Shown here one piece after another: positions 1 through 8,187 of a stretch of 64,000 nucleotides of DNA; the stretch's first letter is position 1; each line of letters opens with the position of its first letter. A program made the translations under genes and the position numbers. The DNA comes from Pantoea sp. (GTDB taxonomy: Bacteria > Pseudomonadota > Gammaproteobacteria > Enterobacterales > Enterobacteriaceae), in NCBI RefSeq assembly GCF_028283705.1, contig NZ_JAPWKD010000032.1, positions 1 to 64,000 of the forward strand, read 5' to 3'. The notes below the pieces were generated by a model. That model made no database searches. It saw only the letters and a list, made by a program, of their open reading frames with translations, and was not told the origin of the DNA.

Positions 1-613
1 CTGAAATCGGCTCTAATATCCAATCGACTAAATGAGAATCCTTAAAGGGTAAATTTTTTTCGACCTTTTACGGAATTTCTCTTAGGGAAAAATAAATACC
101 AAACCATGTTGTACCAGAAGGAGTCAGAGCATTTAAAATGAGCCAAAACTCATGGGAACGTTGCTGAGAGAAATTTTGAATCAACCTAGTCTGGAACATC
201 AACTGGTAAATTAGGCCAATAGAGAAAGATACCAATCTGCAAGATCCTCCTTCTGCCAAGGGGCTGGTGCAGTCACGCTCAGTGGTATAACAAACCCGTA
301 TCCCCTCGCCGCTTCTCGATCTTTTATAAGCTGATTAATTGGCGAAAAATATTATTTGGAATACATTCTTCTTCATATCCTAAAAAATATGAACCTAACT
401 TGGTATTGTTTTTCTTTCGTGGTTTTAATACACATAATCTTTCCGCTTTTCCACTCTCAGAAAAACAGAGAAAAGGGGTTGTAGCAGGCTCAACTATGCT
501 CAACCATCCAGCTTCAAACTCTCTTAGCAATTCCGAGGTATTCCATTCGTTATCTGATAAAGCCTGATTCAGTAATGAAATAGTGTCTTTTAAGTGACTC
601 TTCAAAAGCCAAC
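1..613 (-). pseudogene. Decayed Cap2-like (E2/E1) CBASS gene fragment, runs off the left edge
   Basis: The minus strand carries coding-like segments in different frames that read as one broken gene. About 605-324 gives a stretch containing ELLREFEAGW, a pattern I associate with the end of bacterial E2-like domains. The frame then shifts near 325 to a segment with GYGFVIPLSV and PAPWQKEDLADWYLSLL (about 330-209). It shifts again near 210-230 to one with SHEFWLILNA and TPSGTTWFG. A TAA stop at about 68 is followed in the same frame by KVEKNLPFKDSHLVDWILEP to the window edge. The position directly downstream of a CD-NTase gene is where the ubiquitin-conjugation-like Cap2 protein sits in type II CBASS operons. 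Two frameshifts and one nonsense codon make it non-functional as written. The Cap2 assignment rests on recalled motifs and gene order, so it is tentative. Confidence 0.45.
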
Positions 614-958
614 TCAGGACATTCGTAGTTTACGGACACAGCATCATGCTCTACTTACACAGATGCTCGCAAAATGCCTTTCCTAATGGGTTGTTGTATG
701 CGCAAGCCTCTGGCAGTGTTGACAGGATTCACCAAGAGAAAACCAGGCATTTGAGATAGTTCAGGAACTGCAATATGCAGCAGAGTAACTGTGAAGTGAT
801 TAATCTCCAGTTGAACTGTGAACGAGTTTTTTCGTTCACTAATTCGGAAGTAAAAGCGGATACATTATATCCGCACTTTTTTAAGTGAGCCATAACAACT
901 GAATAGTTCATGCGCCTTGCGATGTCCCCACGGCCCCAGCGGAAGCAAAAAACCGTTT
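614..958. other. Degenerate AT-rich stretch with two hairpins, no intact gene
   Basis: No convincing gene is seen. In a CBASS operon this interval would hold the N-terminal E2 half of Cap2, and its length (about 115 codons) fits, but no frame reads well throughout. Short open stretches exist in all minus frames. Two perfect hairpins are present. One is at 818-839, an 8-bp stem (GTGAACGA/TCGTTCAC) with a 6-base loop. The other is at 856-874, a 7-bp stem (GCGGATA/TATCCGC) followed on the + strand by a T6 run, like a weak terminator. Confidence 0.4.
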
Positions 959-1952
959 TTACGGTTGCGGAAGGATGCAGATGATGAAGAGGCACATTCT
1001 CGAAAATTCATCGCCAAATACTCCACGCAGCAACTCACATTGTTTGGACTCTTGATCTTCATCTGCAACGTTATCAAGTGTTTTAAGCAGCGCTTTAAGT
1101 TTGTTTCGGAACTGAGTCCCTGTTGCAATACTAGTGTTATGGAAAATATCCCTAGAGGGACTCACTGGCAAAAATACTGTCACACTGTATTTATCCACAT
1201 CAACTAGAGAGAAATAGCCACGATAGTTAAGCATTTGGTTGATTGTAGTTCGTAATGCAGAAAGGTCATCTGGAAAGCCTTCATCATTGATTGAAGGTTC
1301 AAATGACTCCTTAACCATAACAGCAATCCCAATTGAGAAAATTTTACGGGAGACATCACCACTAAATATGAAGTTTCTCCATCTCTTAAGGTAGCGAACA
1401 ATACGGCGGTACTGGTCATGTTTTAGAACCATATACCTCATCACTGTCATATTTGTTTACCCAGTTAATCAGTTCACGAGGCGACGACAGTGCCCATTGT
1501 CTATTTTCCTCATCGGAATGTCTCTTACCTATAGCAAGCTCATACTGACCATTTTCGTACTTGCGATAGACGGGGATGTCGATATGAAGATCGTCAGCTT
1601 TGTAGTCGGCAGTGACACAAGGTTTTTTGATTTTGGCATTTTTAAATCCCCGATCTTCGAGCACTTCAAGAACCGCCAACTTAGGTGTAATCGGGTTCTC
1701 TGGTGCGAGACCTTCTTCAATGACGATCGCACGATCAATATCAAAATCTTGACCTTTTTCTCGAATTCCCGTGCTTGTAGCCAGCGAACCTTGGATGAAA
1801 TCTTCGATGACTGGATATCCATCCTCTTTGAAACGTTTTTTAATCTCCGCAGTAATGCTGTCATCCTTTAAGCGAGCAGTGGTGTACTCTAAGTCCTGTC
1901 TGCCCAGCTTGATAGCATCATGAAAATTCTTAAATTTGTTTTGAAGACTCAT
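959..1952 (-). pseudogene. CD-NTase (cGAS/DncV-like nucleotidyltransferase) of a CBASS system, frameshifted
   Basis: CD-NTases make cyclic oligonucleotide alarms on phage infection that activate a killer effector. The first segment (ATG at 1952, good GGGAGG site upstream) shows the family motif: G55-S56 in QGSLATST, then D71-x-D73 in QDFDID, and a third acidic residue in LHIDIPVY (about D125). The frame ends at TGA 1418-1416. A second minus-frame segment (about 1424 to 959) continues with HDQYRRIVRYLKRW, the conserved helix after the catalytic core, and runs to VFGDEF near the usual C-terminus. Removing one base from the A4 run at 1424-1421 joins them as ...VYGSKHDQYRRIV..., giving about 330 residues, a normal length. 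The tail after GDEF also differs between frames around a T4 run (1006-1003). As written the enzyme is truncated before its C-terminal half. Gene decay or a homopolymer sequencing error are both possible. Confidence 0.75.
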
Positions 1953-2216
1953 ATCAACCTCCCGCATTTGTTGTGAACAAAATTCGAACTGGGGCCAACT
2001 TACGCTATTTTTCAAGTTCAGTAACAAAAAATAAGTTAGTTCTAATTGACACAATCATCTTCAAACAATTGCCTTAAGCAAATGTCTACTTTTAGGGCAT
2101 GTGACTCAAACGGGGAAAGTTCTCCAACGGAATCGCCAACCGCTCTATTCCCTCAACCCGAACATGCATAAAACCTTCAGAAAAATATAGAGTTACCATA
2201 CCCATCTCCCCTCTAA

Positions 2217-3398
2217 TTACCCTCCATCCCGCAACCCATCCAAATAATCCGCATACCACTGCAACATCTCCCTCCTTCCATCCAGATACTGCGCATGGTT
2301 GTACGTCCCACGTATCGAATTCCTGTCCACATGCGCAAGCTGCACTTCAATCCACGCCGAGTTATATCCTTGCTCATGCAAAACGGTACTCATGGTATGC
2401 CTGAACCCATGCCCAGTAGCCTTCCCATCGTACCCAACCCGTTTGATCACCTGATTAATCGTGGCTTCGCTCATCGGTTTACCGGCATTGCTCCTGCCTG
2501 GAAACACATACTTCCCGCGCCCGGTGAGTTGCTGGATCTCCTCCAGCAACTCAACAGCCTGGCGCGACAGCGGCACCGAATGCTTACGCCGCATCTTCAT
2601 GCGTCCTTCGGGGATTTCCCAGAGTCCTTTACTTAAATCAAACTCACGCCACTCCGCAGCGCGTAACTCAATAGTTCGCGTCCCTGTCAGCATCAGCAAC
2701 CGCGTGGCGTACTGAGTCATCTTACTGCCGCTATAACCGCACAGCGCGCGCATAAACGCACCCAACTCGTTATTCAGCAGATAAGGGAAATGCTTTTGCT
2801 TCGGAGGTTTCAGCACCGCCGCCAGATCGGTCACGGGGTTAATATGCGCCCTGCCCGTTACGATGGCGTGGGTGAAAATCTGCCGACACGCCTGGCGGGT
2901 TTTCTTCAGCTTATCCAGCACGCCGCGTTGTTCCATTTTGCGCAGCACCGCCAGCATCAACATGGGTGTGATTTCAGTGACCGGCGTTTTACCGATATGG
3001 GGAAAAATATCTTTGCGCAGGTATTCCAGGATGTCGTCAGCATAGCCTTGCGACCAGTTAGCTCGCTTTGTCTCATGCCACTCCCGCGCCATCGCTTCAA
3101 AGTTGTTATTCACCGCGAGGATTTTAGCCTGCTTCGCCTCCTGCTTGGCCGCACCGGGATCACCACCCGCCGCCAGTATCCTTTTCGCGTCTTCGCGCTT
3201 TCCGCGTGCCTGCGCCAGCGTCACCGCAGGATAGAGACCAAACACCACGCGCTTTTCTTTTCCTGCAAAGCGGTATTTAAGCCGCCAGCTTTTACCACCA
3301 GTGGGGAAGATTTCGAGGTACAGACCGCCGCCGTCAGCCAGTTTGTAGGCTTTGTCTTTCGGCTTGGCAGTCTCGATTTGACGGACGTTGAGCTTCAT
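2217..3398 (-). CDS. P4-type tyrosine integrase of the tRNA-Arg island
   Basis: Site-specific recombinase that inserts and excises the island at the adjacent tRNA gene. The protein has the N-terminal arm-binding DUF4102 domain (KADGGGLYLE-type region, here KLADGGGLYL, about residues 1-90), a SAM-like core-binding domain (about 100-185) and a C-terminal catalytic domain. The catalytic Arg lies in LTGTRTIELR, the H-x-x-R box is HGFRHT, a further His is in LAHVDR, and the Tyr nucleophile is in GTYNHAQY near the end. I chose the ATG at 3398 (MKLNVRQIE, 393 residues), which fits the family. A GTG at 3413 with a closer GGAG is an alternative. The gene lies 3' of the tRNA on the same strand, the usual layout for tRNA-targeted islands. 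It appears intact, unlike the cargo beyond it. Confidence 0.93.
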   Translation of the reverse strand: MKLNVRQIETAKPKDKAYKLADGGGLYLEIFPTGGKSWRLKYRFAGKEKRVVFGLYPAVTLAQARGKREDAKRILAAGGDPGAAKQEAKQAKILAVNNNFEAMAREWHETKRANWSQGYADDILEYLRKDIFPHIGKTPVTEITPMLMLAVLRKMEQRGVLDKLKKTRQACRQIFTHAIVTGRAHINPVTDLAAVLKPPKQKHFPYLLNNELGAFMRALCGYSGSKMTQYATRLLMLTGTRTIELRAAEWREFDLSKGLWEIPEGRMKMRRKHSVPLSRQAVELLEEIQQLTGRGKYVFPGRSNAGKPMSEATINQVIKRVGYDGKATGHGFRHTMSTVLHEQGYNSAWIEVQLAHVDRNSIRGTYNHAQYLDGRREMLQWYADYLDGLRDGG

Positions 3399-3399
3399 T

Positions 3400-3450
3400 T
3401 GGGGGCATCTCACTCCATTGAACAGGCCAGTGCCCCCAATGATGCCCCCA
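3400..3450. repeat. Three copies of TGCCCCCA upstream of the integrase
   Basis: Octamer TGCCCCCA occurs at 3431-3438 and 3443-3450, and inverted at 3407-3400. The outer copies extend to a perfect 10-bp inverted repeat (TGGGGGCATC at 3400-3409, GATGCCCCCA at 3441-3450). They lie between the integrase start and the tRNA end, where integrase arm-type or autoregulatory sites would be expected. The function is inferred. Confidence 0.5.
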
Positions 3451-3563
3451 TAAAAGTAAAGTTTTTAGCGGAACTGAATAGAAATCAAAAGACCAGGAAT
3501 GCAGCATTGGCAAGGAGTTAGAGGGAATTCACAGATGAAAAAAGAGATAACAAGAAGAGGAGA

Positions 3564-3640
3564 TGGCACGCCCTACAGGATTCGAACCTGTGACCTACGG
3601 CTTAGAAGGCCGGTGCTCTATCCAGCTGAGCTAAGGGCGC
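3564..3640 (-). tRNA. argU: tRNA-Arg (anticodon TCT), island attachment target
   Basis: A complete 77-nt cloverleaf read on the minus strand: acceptor GCGCCCT, D-arm, anticodon loop CTTCTAA giving anticodon TCT, T-loop GGTTCGAATCC and an encoded CCA end. It decodes the rare AGA codon. In E. coli K-12 the equivalent argU gene near folD is the DLP12 prophage target. The neighbouring integrase shows this copy is used the same way. The matching distal att repeat must lie left of the window. Confidence 0.95.
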
Positions 3641-3736
3641 ATATGCGGTTGCGTCGAATTATACGTTGGCACGTTGTCGCGTCAACGTTTTTGCACCCGC
3701 TAAGTGCAGAGTGATGATCATATAACCAATCACCCC

Positions 3737-3875
3737 TCAATGACTATTGCGATATTCGCTCAGTGAGATCAGATTCGTCTCTTCTTTCGCCTCACCTTCC
3801 AGTTCGATTCCATATGGATTAAAAGCAGTTGCAGCCATTTACTGAGCGTCTGTGCCGCATCGCGATAACAATGCC
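3737..3875 (-). pseudogene. Relic of a DUF1198 (YicN-like) gene, internally deleted
   Basis: Positions 3726-3811 match 6644-6729 (the 3' end of the intact DUF1198 gene) over 86 bases with about 7 mismatches. The same stop and the same C-terminal peptide NLISLSEYRN can be read on the minus strand. Positions of about 3812-3875 match the 5' part of that gene (about 7029-7093), encoding AAQTLSKWLQ against AAQALSKRLQ. The middle of the gene, some 300 bases, is missing, and the two parts are joined out of frame. A 72-residue frame (3987-3769) crosses this relic but is unlikely to be a real protein. Confidence 0.75.
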
Positions 3876-4101
3876 AAATGTGATGATGGCCGGCAGAAGA
3901 GGCAGTTATGTCTGGTAATGGGTGGCTGCCTTTTTCTTTTTTATCAGACAGAAGCATACCAACATTAATTTTTACGTTTAGATACATCCAACCTGTTTAA
4001 GCCAGATAAAAGGCCCTTAATCAGTATTAGTCGACGAATAATTTAGCGATTTTCTGGCGATTGGAGCCCCCTCTGATTCGTTATCCTACGGACAGAAACC
4101 G

Positions 4102-5428
4102 ATGCAGTATTCGATGCACCATACGGCCAAAAGAGACGACTTCTTTGCAAACACTATCCCCCATCTCTCCGGACCAGAACTCAACGCCCAGGGCTTTTGA
4201 CGCGACACATTTCCTTGGGCTGGCACCGTTTTTACGCATGAGTATTGCGGGCGATGAATGTACTCAGATCGCACAGGAACTGGTCAAGCGCGCTGAGCAA
4301 AATCCTGATGACGCGGTATTGTGGATGAATCTTTCCACCGTCATGCAGTGCCTTCAATGCACTGACCTGGGGCTGACAATTCAGAATCAAGCCCTGGCGA
4401 TGCAACAGGTTTACACCCTCAGGGCTGCGCAACAACCAGCCAGGCTGCGTTTACTGATGCTGATGGTTCCCGGCACGCTTTCCGCCAATGTGCCCCTCGA
4501 CTGCCTGCTGGAAAACAGCGATATCGAGCTAATTTATTACTACATTACGCCAGAAGCCCCGTTTGAATCCCCGATCCCTGAACACGATCTACTGATGATT
4601 GGCATCAGTGCCACCAACGAAAATCTGTTCCTGCTGCAACAGCTTGAAAGCATCACGAATCAGTGGCCGGTACCGGTGATCAATGCACCACAACATATTC
4701 CGAGTTCTGAGCGCCATACAGCCAGCAGGGTGTTACAGAACAAACCAGGTTTAACCATCGCGCAGGCACATCCGGTGACATTTTCGACACTGGCCGCAGT
4801 CGCCGCCGGACAAATGACACTGCGCGATGCCCTGCCCGACAGTGACTTCCCGGTTATCCTCCGCCCGGCAGGGTCACATGGCGGTCATGGTCTGGAGAAA
4901 ATTACCAGCCAGGACGAACTGGCCGGATATTTGACACGCGTTAAGGTTGAAGACTATTTCCTGTCTCGTTTTATTGATTACAGCAATGAAGATGGTCAGT
5001 TCCGCAAGTACCGTATTTCGCTGATCGACGGTGTGCCTTATGCCTGCCACATGGCAATTTCATCACACTGGATGGTGCATTACGTCAACGCGTCCATGTA
5101 CGAAGATCCGAAAAAACGTGAAGAAGAAGCGGCTTTTCTGGATCACTTCCAGGATTTTGCAGACCGTCACCAGCAGGCGCTGAAAGCTATTTATGACACC
5201 ACGCAGCTCGATTATCTGGGAATTGATTGCAGTGAAACACCGGAAGGCACACTGCTGGTGTTTGAAATTGACCCGGCAATGGTCGTCCATGCAATGGATC
5301 TGGAAGAGATGTTCCCGCATAAACAAATCCACATGAACAAAGTTAAAACAGCATGCCGCGATTTGCTGTTATCCCGTGCCTTTGCGCACACCGACACATC
5401 TGATGATGCGTTAAAAGGACAAAAATAA
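4102..5428 (+). CDS. TPR / ATP-grasp ligase-like protein, frameshift near the N-terminus
   Basis: Likely an ATP-dependent carboxylate-amine ligase. The N-terminal part has a helical TPR-like region (AEQNPDDAVLWMNLST, about residues 60-110). The C-terminal half is an ATP-grasp fold of glutathione-synthetase/RimK type: RPAGSHGGHGLEKI is the nucleotide-binding glycine loop, DYFLSRFIDY and KYRISLIDGV the central strands, and LVFEIDPAM the metal-binding end. The natural start seems to be the ATG at 4102 (GGACAG site upstream), which reads FFANTIPHLSGPELNAQGF and then hits TGA at 4198. Removing one T from the T4 run 4195-4198 joins it to GFDATHFLGLAPFLR. Without that, translation would need an in-frame start such as ATG 4238. 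The SerC-like gene follows after 2 nt, so the two are one transcription unit. The product is unknown. Confidence 0.72.
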
Positions 5429-5430
5429 AC

Positions 5431-6531
5431 ATGATTTCACGTAACGCCCTGAATTTCTCCGGTGGCCCTGGGGCATTACCGGAAACGGTTCTCGCACAGG
5501 TTGAAGCTGCAATTAAAGAAGTGCCAGAAGTTGGCCTGTCCATCCTCGGTATCAGCCATCGTTCTGACTGGTTTGCTGCAGTTGTTGAAGAAACTGAAAA
5601 CAACATTCGCACCCTGCTGGGACTGTCGAAAGATTTCCACATTCTGTTCCTGCAAGGCGGTGCCACGCAGCAGTTCTCTATGGTACCGATGACGCTGCTT
5701 CGCGGTCAGAAACACGCCGCTGAATATCTTGATACCGGTTACTGGAGCAGTAAAGTTGTCACTGAAGCTCGCCGCGAAGGCCCGGTTAAAGTGCTCTGGA
5801 GCGGGGAATCTTGCGGATTTAACCGCCTGCCTGCTGATGATGAACTCGATTTTTCACCGGACGCGCCTTATCTGCATTACGTCTCGAACGAAACGGTTGA
5901 AGGGCTGCAATTCCAGCGCATCCTGGGCCGCGATGATGTTCCGCGTGTGTGCGATATGTCTTCTGATTTCCTGTCAAAACCTTGCGATGCCAATAAATTC
6001 TCGGTGATTTACGCCCATGCCCAGAAAAACATCGGCCCGGCAGGCGTCACCATCGTGCTGGTACATGACACCGTGGTAAAAGCCTCTTCTGAGGAGTTGC
6101 CCTCTTTCCTGAACTACCGCCGTCAGGTGGAATCCCATTCCAATCTCAACACACCGCCGGTGTTTGCAATTTACGTTGTACTGCTGGTTACCCGCTGGTT
6201 ACTTAATGATGTTGGTGGTCTGGAAAATATGGCGCAAACCAACCGCCATAAAGCTGAGTTGCTGTACGCCATGCTGGATAACAGTGATGGTTTCTACAAT
6301 GGCTGGAGCAGCGTCGAAGACCGCTCACAAATGAACGTGGCGTTTAAACTTCCTGATGAAATGCTGGTGAAAAAATTCCTGGCTGAAAGTCATGAAGCAG
6401 GCTTCTCAGGCCTGGCAGGCCATCGCGCCATCGGAGGTATCCGTGCCTCTATCTATAATGCACTGTCCCTGCCTGCGGCTGAAAAACTGACCAACTTCAT
6501 GGATGATTTCATGCGTAAAAACCGCAAATAA
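5431..6531 (+). CDS. SerC-like PLP aminotransferase (accessory copy)
   Basis: A class V, fold-type I aminotransferase of the phosphoserine transaminase family, 366 residues against about 362 for SerC. It has the N-terminal FSGGPGALP, the substrate-binding SHRSDWF segment, GGATQQFSMVP, the PLP-lysine motif AHAQKNIGPAG, NTPPVFAIY and the C-terminal GHRAIGGIRASIYNA. Family members move an amino group from glutamate to 3-phosphohydroxypyruvate. The loop GGATQQF differs from the enterobacterial housekeeping form (GGGRGQF), and the gene is far from the usual serC-aroA setting. I therefore infer a specialised copy that feeds an amino acid to the ATP-grasp ligase encoded 2 nt upstream. It is intact and ends at a strong terminator. 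Confidence 0.85.
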   Translation: MISRNALNFSGGPGALPETVLAQVEAAIKEVPEVGLSILGISHRSDWFAAVVEETENNIRTLLGLSKDFHILFLQGGATQQFSMVPMTLLRGQKHAAEYLDTGYWSSKVVTEARREGPVKVLWSGESCGFNRLPADDELDFSPDAPYLHYVSNETVEGLQFQRILGRDDVPRVCDMSSDFLSKPCDANKFSVIYAHAQKNIGPAGVTIVLVHDTVVKASSEELPSFLNYRRQVESHSNLNTPPVFAIYVVLLVTRWLLNDVGGLENMAQTNRHKAELLYAMLDNSDGFYNGWSSVEDRSQMNVAFKLPDEMLVKKFLAESHEAGFSGLAGHRAIGGIRASIYNALSLPAAEKLTNFMDDFMRKNRK

Positions 6532-6547
6532 TCATCTGTGTCAGCAA

Positions 6548-6588
6548 TAAAAATGCCCCCGCCGGATGACAGACGGGGGCATTTTTTT
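6548..6588. terminator. Rho-independent terminator between SerC-like and DUF1198 genes
   Basis: AAAATGCCCCCG and CGGGGGCATTTT form a strong stem with A- and T-runs on both sides. It can serve both converging genes. Confidence 0.9.
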
Positions 6589-6654
6589 GCGATGTGAGTA
6601 CGATGGTGCCGAATTATGGGTTGCGCGTTTTTGCACCCGCCAGCCAATCTCCCC

Positions 6655-7155
6655 TCAGTGACGATTGCGATATTCACTCAGTGAAATCAGATTCGTCTCT
6701 CCTTTCGCCTCACCTTCCAGCTCGATTCCCTGGGCAAAACTGCCGTTGAAACGTTCACGCAGGGCGTTCATCTCCTGCCTGTCTGGTTCCAGCTCGCGCA
6801 GAAAACCCATCGCCAGCAACAGTTGCTGTTGCGTGATGACCGGAGAAAAATGCGCGCGCGTCAGAATCTGATGCCAGCGCTGCATATTCGCATCCCCGCT
6901 ATCGACGATAAACACCTGCCAGATCAGCAGCACCGCCGCAGCATTTTGCAAATGGCTTTCATTGTCGCCGGTGATGTAGTCGGTAAACTCTTTCGCCGCC
7001 TCTTTGCCCATCAGCGACAACATCGATTCCACATGCACCGGGGGCAATTGCAGTCGCTTGCTCAGCGCCTGCGCCGCATGGCGAGAACCGGCCGTCAGCA
7101 GGCGGAAACCCACTACAAACACCACCACTAAAGTCGCAAGAATTAGCCAGATCAT
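6655..7155 (-). CDS. DUF1198 family protein (YicN-like)
   Basis: Resembles E. coli YicN, a protein of unknown function. It opens with one membrane segment (MIWLILATLVVVFVVGFRLL) and a cytoplasmic helical region containing KEFTDYITGDNESHLQNAA and LLIWQVFIVD, both typical of the family. The C-terminus is longer (166 residues) and ends with NLISLSEYRNRH. I chose the second ATG of MHMIW because GTGGA lies at proper spacing and the family starts MIW. A broken second copy lies at 3737-3875, on the other side of the two-gene cassette. Confidence 0.8.
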   Translation of the reverse strand: MIWLILATLVVVFVVGFRLLTAGSRHAAQALSKRLQLPPVHVESMLSLMGKEAAKEFTDYITGDNESHLQNAAAVLLIWQVFIVDSGDANMQRWHQILTRAHFSPVITQQQLLLAMGFLRELEPDRQEMNALRERFNGSFAQGIELEGEAKGETNLISLSEYRNRH

Positions 7156-7320
7156 ATGCATTCCACTAAATTAATCGCCAGGCATGATACGGGTTAACGC
7201 TGACGATCTGAAGTGACAAAAGCAGACCTCAGGATCATTCTGTGCCTGACAGCGCGGCGCGCTTCTGACAGAATAGGCGCCTTTCCCCGTTTCAACATAA
7301 CACAGTGGATTTCCTCTCTG

Positions 7321-8187
7321 ATGGCAGCAAAAATTATTGACGGTAAAACGATTGCGCAGCAGGTGCGCCTTGAGGTTGCGGAAAAAGTACAGCAGCGTCT
7401 GGCAGCCGGAAAACGCGCCCCGGGACTGGCAGTCGTTCTGGTGGGTGAAAACCCTGCTTCACAGATCTATGTCGCCAGCAAACGTCGCGCCTGTGAAGAA
7501 GTGGGCTTCATATCCCGTTCATACGATTTGCCTGCCACCACCAGCGAAGCCGAGCTGCTGGATTTAATCGATGCCCTGAACAACGATCACGAGATCGATG
7601 GCATTCTGGTGCAGTTGCCGCTGCCGGCAGGCATCGATAACGTCAAAGTGCTGGAACGCATCGTGCCGGACAAAGACGTCGATGGCTTCCATCCGTATAA
7701 CGTCGGTCGCCTGTGTCAGCGCGCACCGAAACTGCGCCCCTGCACCCCGCGCGGTATCGTAACGCTGCTGGAGCGCTATAACATCGATACCTACGGCCTG
7801 AATGCCGTGGTGGTTGGTGCATCGAATATTGTTGGGCGTCCGATGAGCATGGAGCTGCTGCTGGCGGGTTGCACCACCACCGTCACCCATCGCTTCACTA
7901 AAGATCTGCGTCACCATATTGAGCATGCTGACCTGTTGATCGTCGCGGTGGGTAAACCAAACTTTATCCCGGGTGACTGGATTAAACCGGGCGCGATCGT
8001 GATCGATGTGGGTATTAACCGTCTCGAAAGCGGTAAAGTCGTAGGTGATGTGGATTACGCCACTGCTTCCGAACGCGCTTCTTATATCACGCCGGTGCCG
8101 GGCGGTGTTGGCCCGATGACGGTTGCCACCCTGATCCAAAACACGCTGCAGGCGTGCGAAGAATATCACGATGAAGAGAACGCATAA
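7321..8187 (+). CDS. folD: Bifunctional methylenetetrahydrofolate dehydrogenase / cyclohydrolase
   Basis: FolD interconverts 5,10-methylene-, methenyl- and 10-formyl-tetrahydrofolate in the cytosol, supplying one-carbon units for purines and initiator tRNA. With the ATG at 7321 ([14 protein letters not shown]) the length is 288 residues, identical to E. coli. The catalytic-lysine segment [13 protein letters not shown] is near residue 50. [13 protein letters not shown], the NADP-binding [13 protein letters not shown] and the C-terminal [12 protein letters not shown] are all present. An open frame continues upstream to 7213 but shows no homology. ybcJ follows with a 1-base overlap. Confidence 0.97.
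   Translation: MAAKIIDGKTIAQQVRLEVAEKVQQRLAAGKRAPGLAVVLVGENPASQIYVASKRRACEEVGFISRSYDLPATTSEAELLDLIDALNNDHEIDGILVQLPLPAGIDNVKVLERIVPDKDVDGFHPYNVGRLCQRAPKLRPCTPRGIVTLLERYNIDTYGLNAVVVGASNIVGRPMSMELLLAGCTTTVTHRFTKDLRHHIEHADLLIVAVGKPNFIPGDWIKPGAIVIDVGINRLESGKVVGDVDYATASERASYITPVPGGVGPMTVATLIQNTLQACEEYHDEENA

Noticed and set aside
818-839. Hairpin as the inverted repeat of an insertion sequence
   Set aside because: The arms are only 8 bp with a 6-base loop, and no transposase or target duplication is nearby.
1416-1430. Programmed -1 frameshift in the CD-NTase
   Set aside because: The needed shift is +1 (or -2), there is no X-XXY-YYZ heptamer in the right phase, and the family is not known to use recoding.
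3499-3714. 71-aa open frame covering the tRNA
   Set aside because: It is the antisense of the tRNA-Arg gene.
3769-3987. 72-aa open frame on the minus strand
   Set aside because: It runs across the deleted DUF1198 relic and changes frame at the deletion joint, so it is a by-product of the pseudogene.
4061-4195. TTG start for the ATP-grasp gene at 4061
   Set aside because: The added peptide is Arg/Pro/Thr-rich and looks like an out-of-frame shadow. The other frame from ATG 4102 reads as natural protein.
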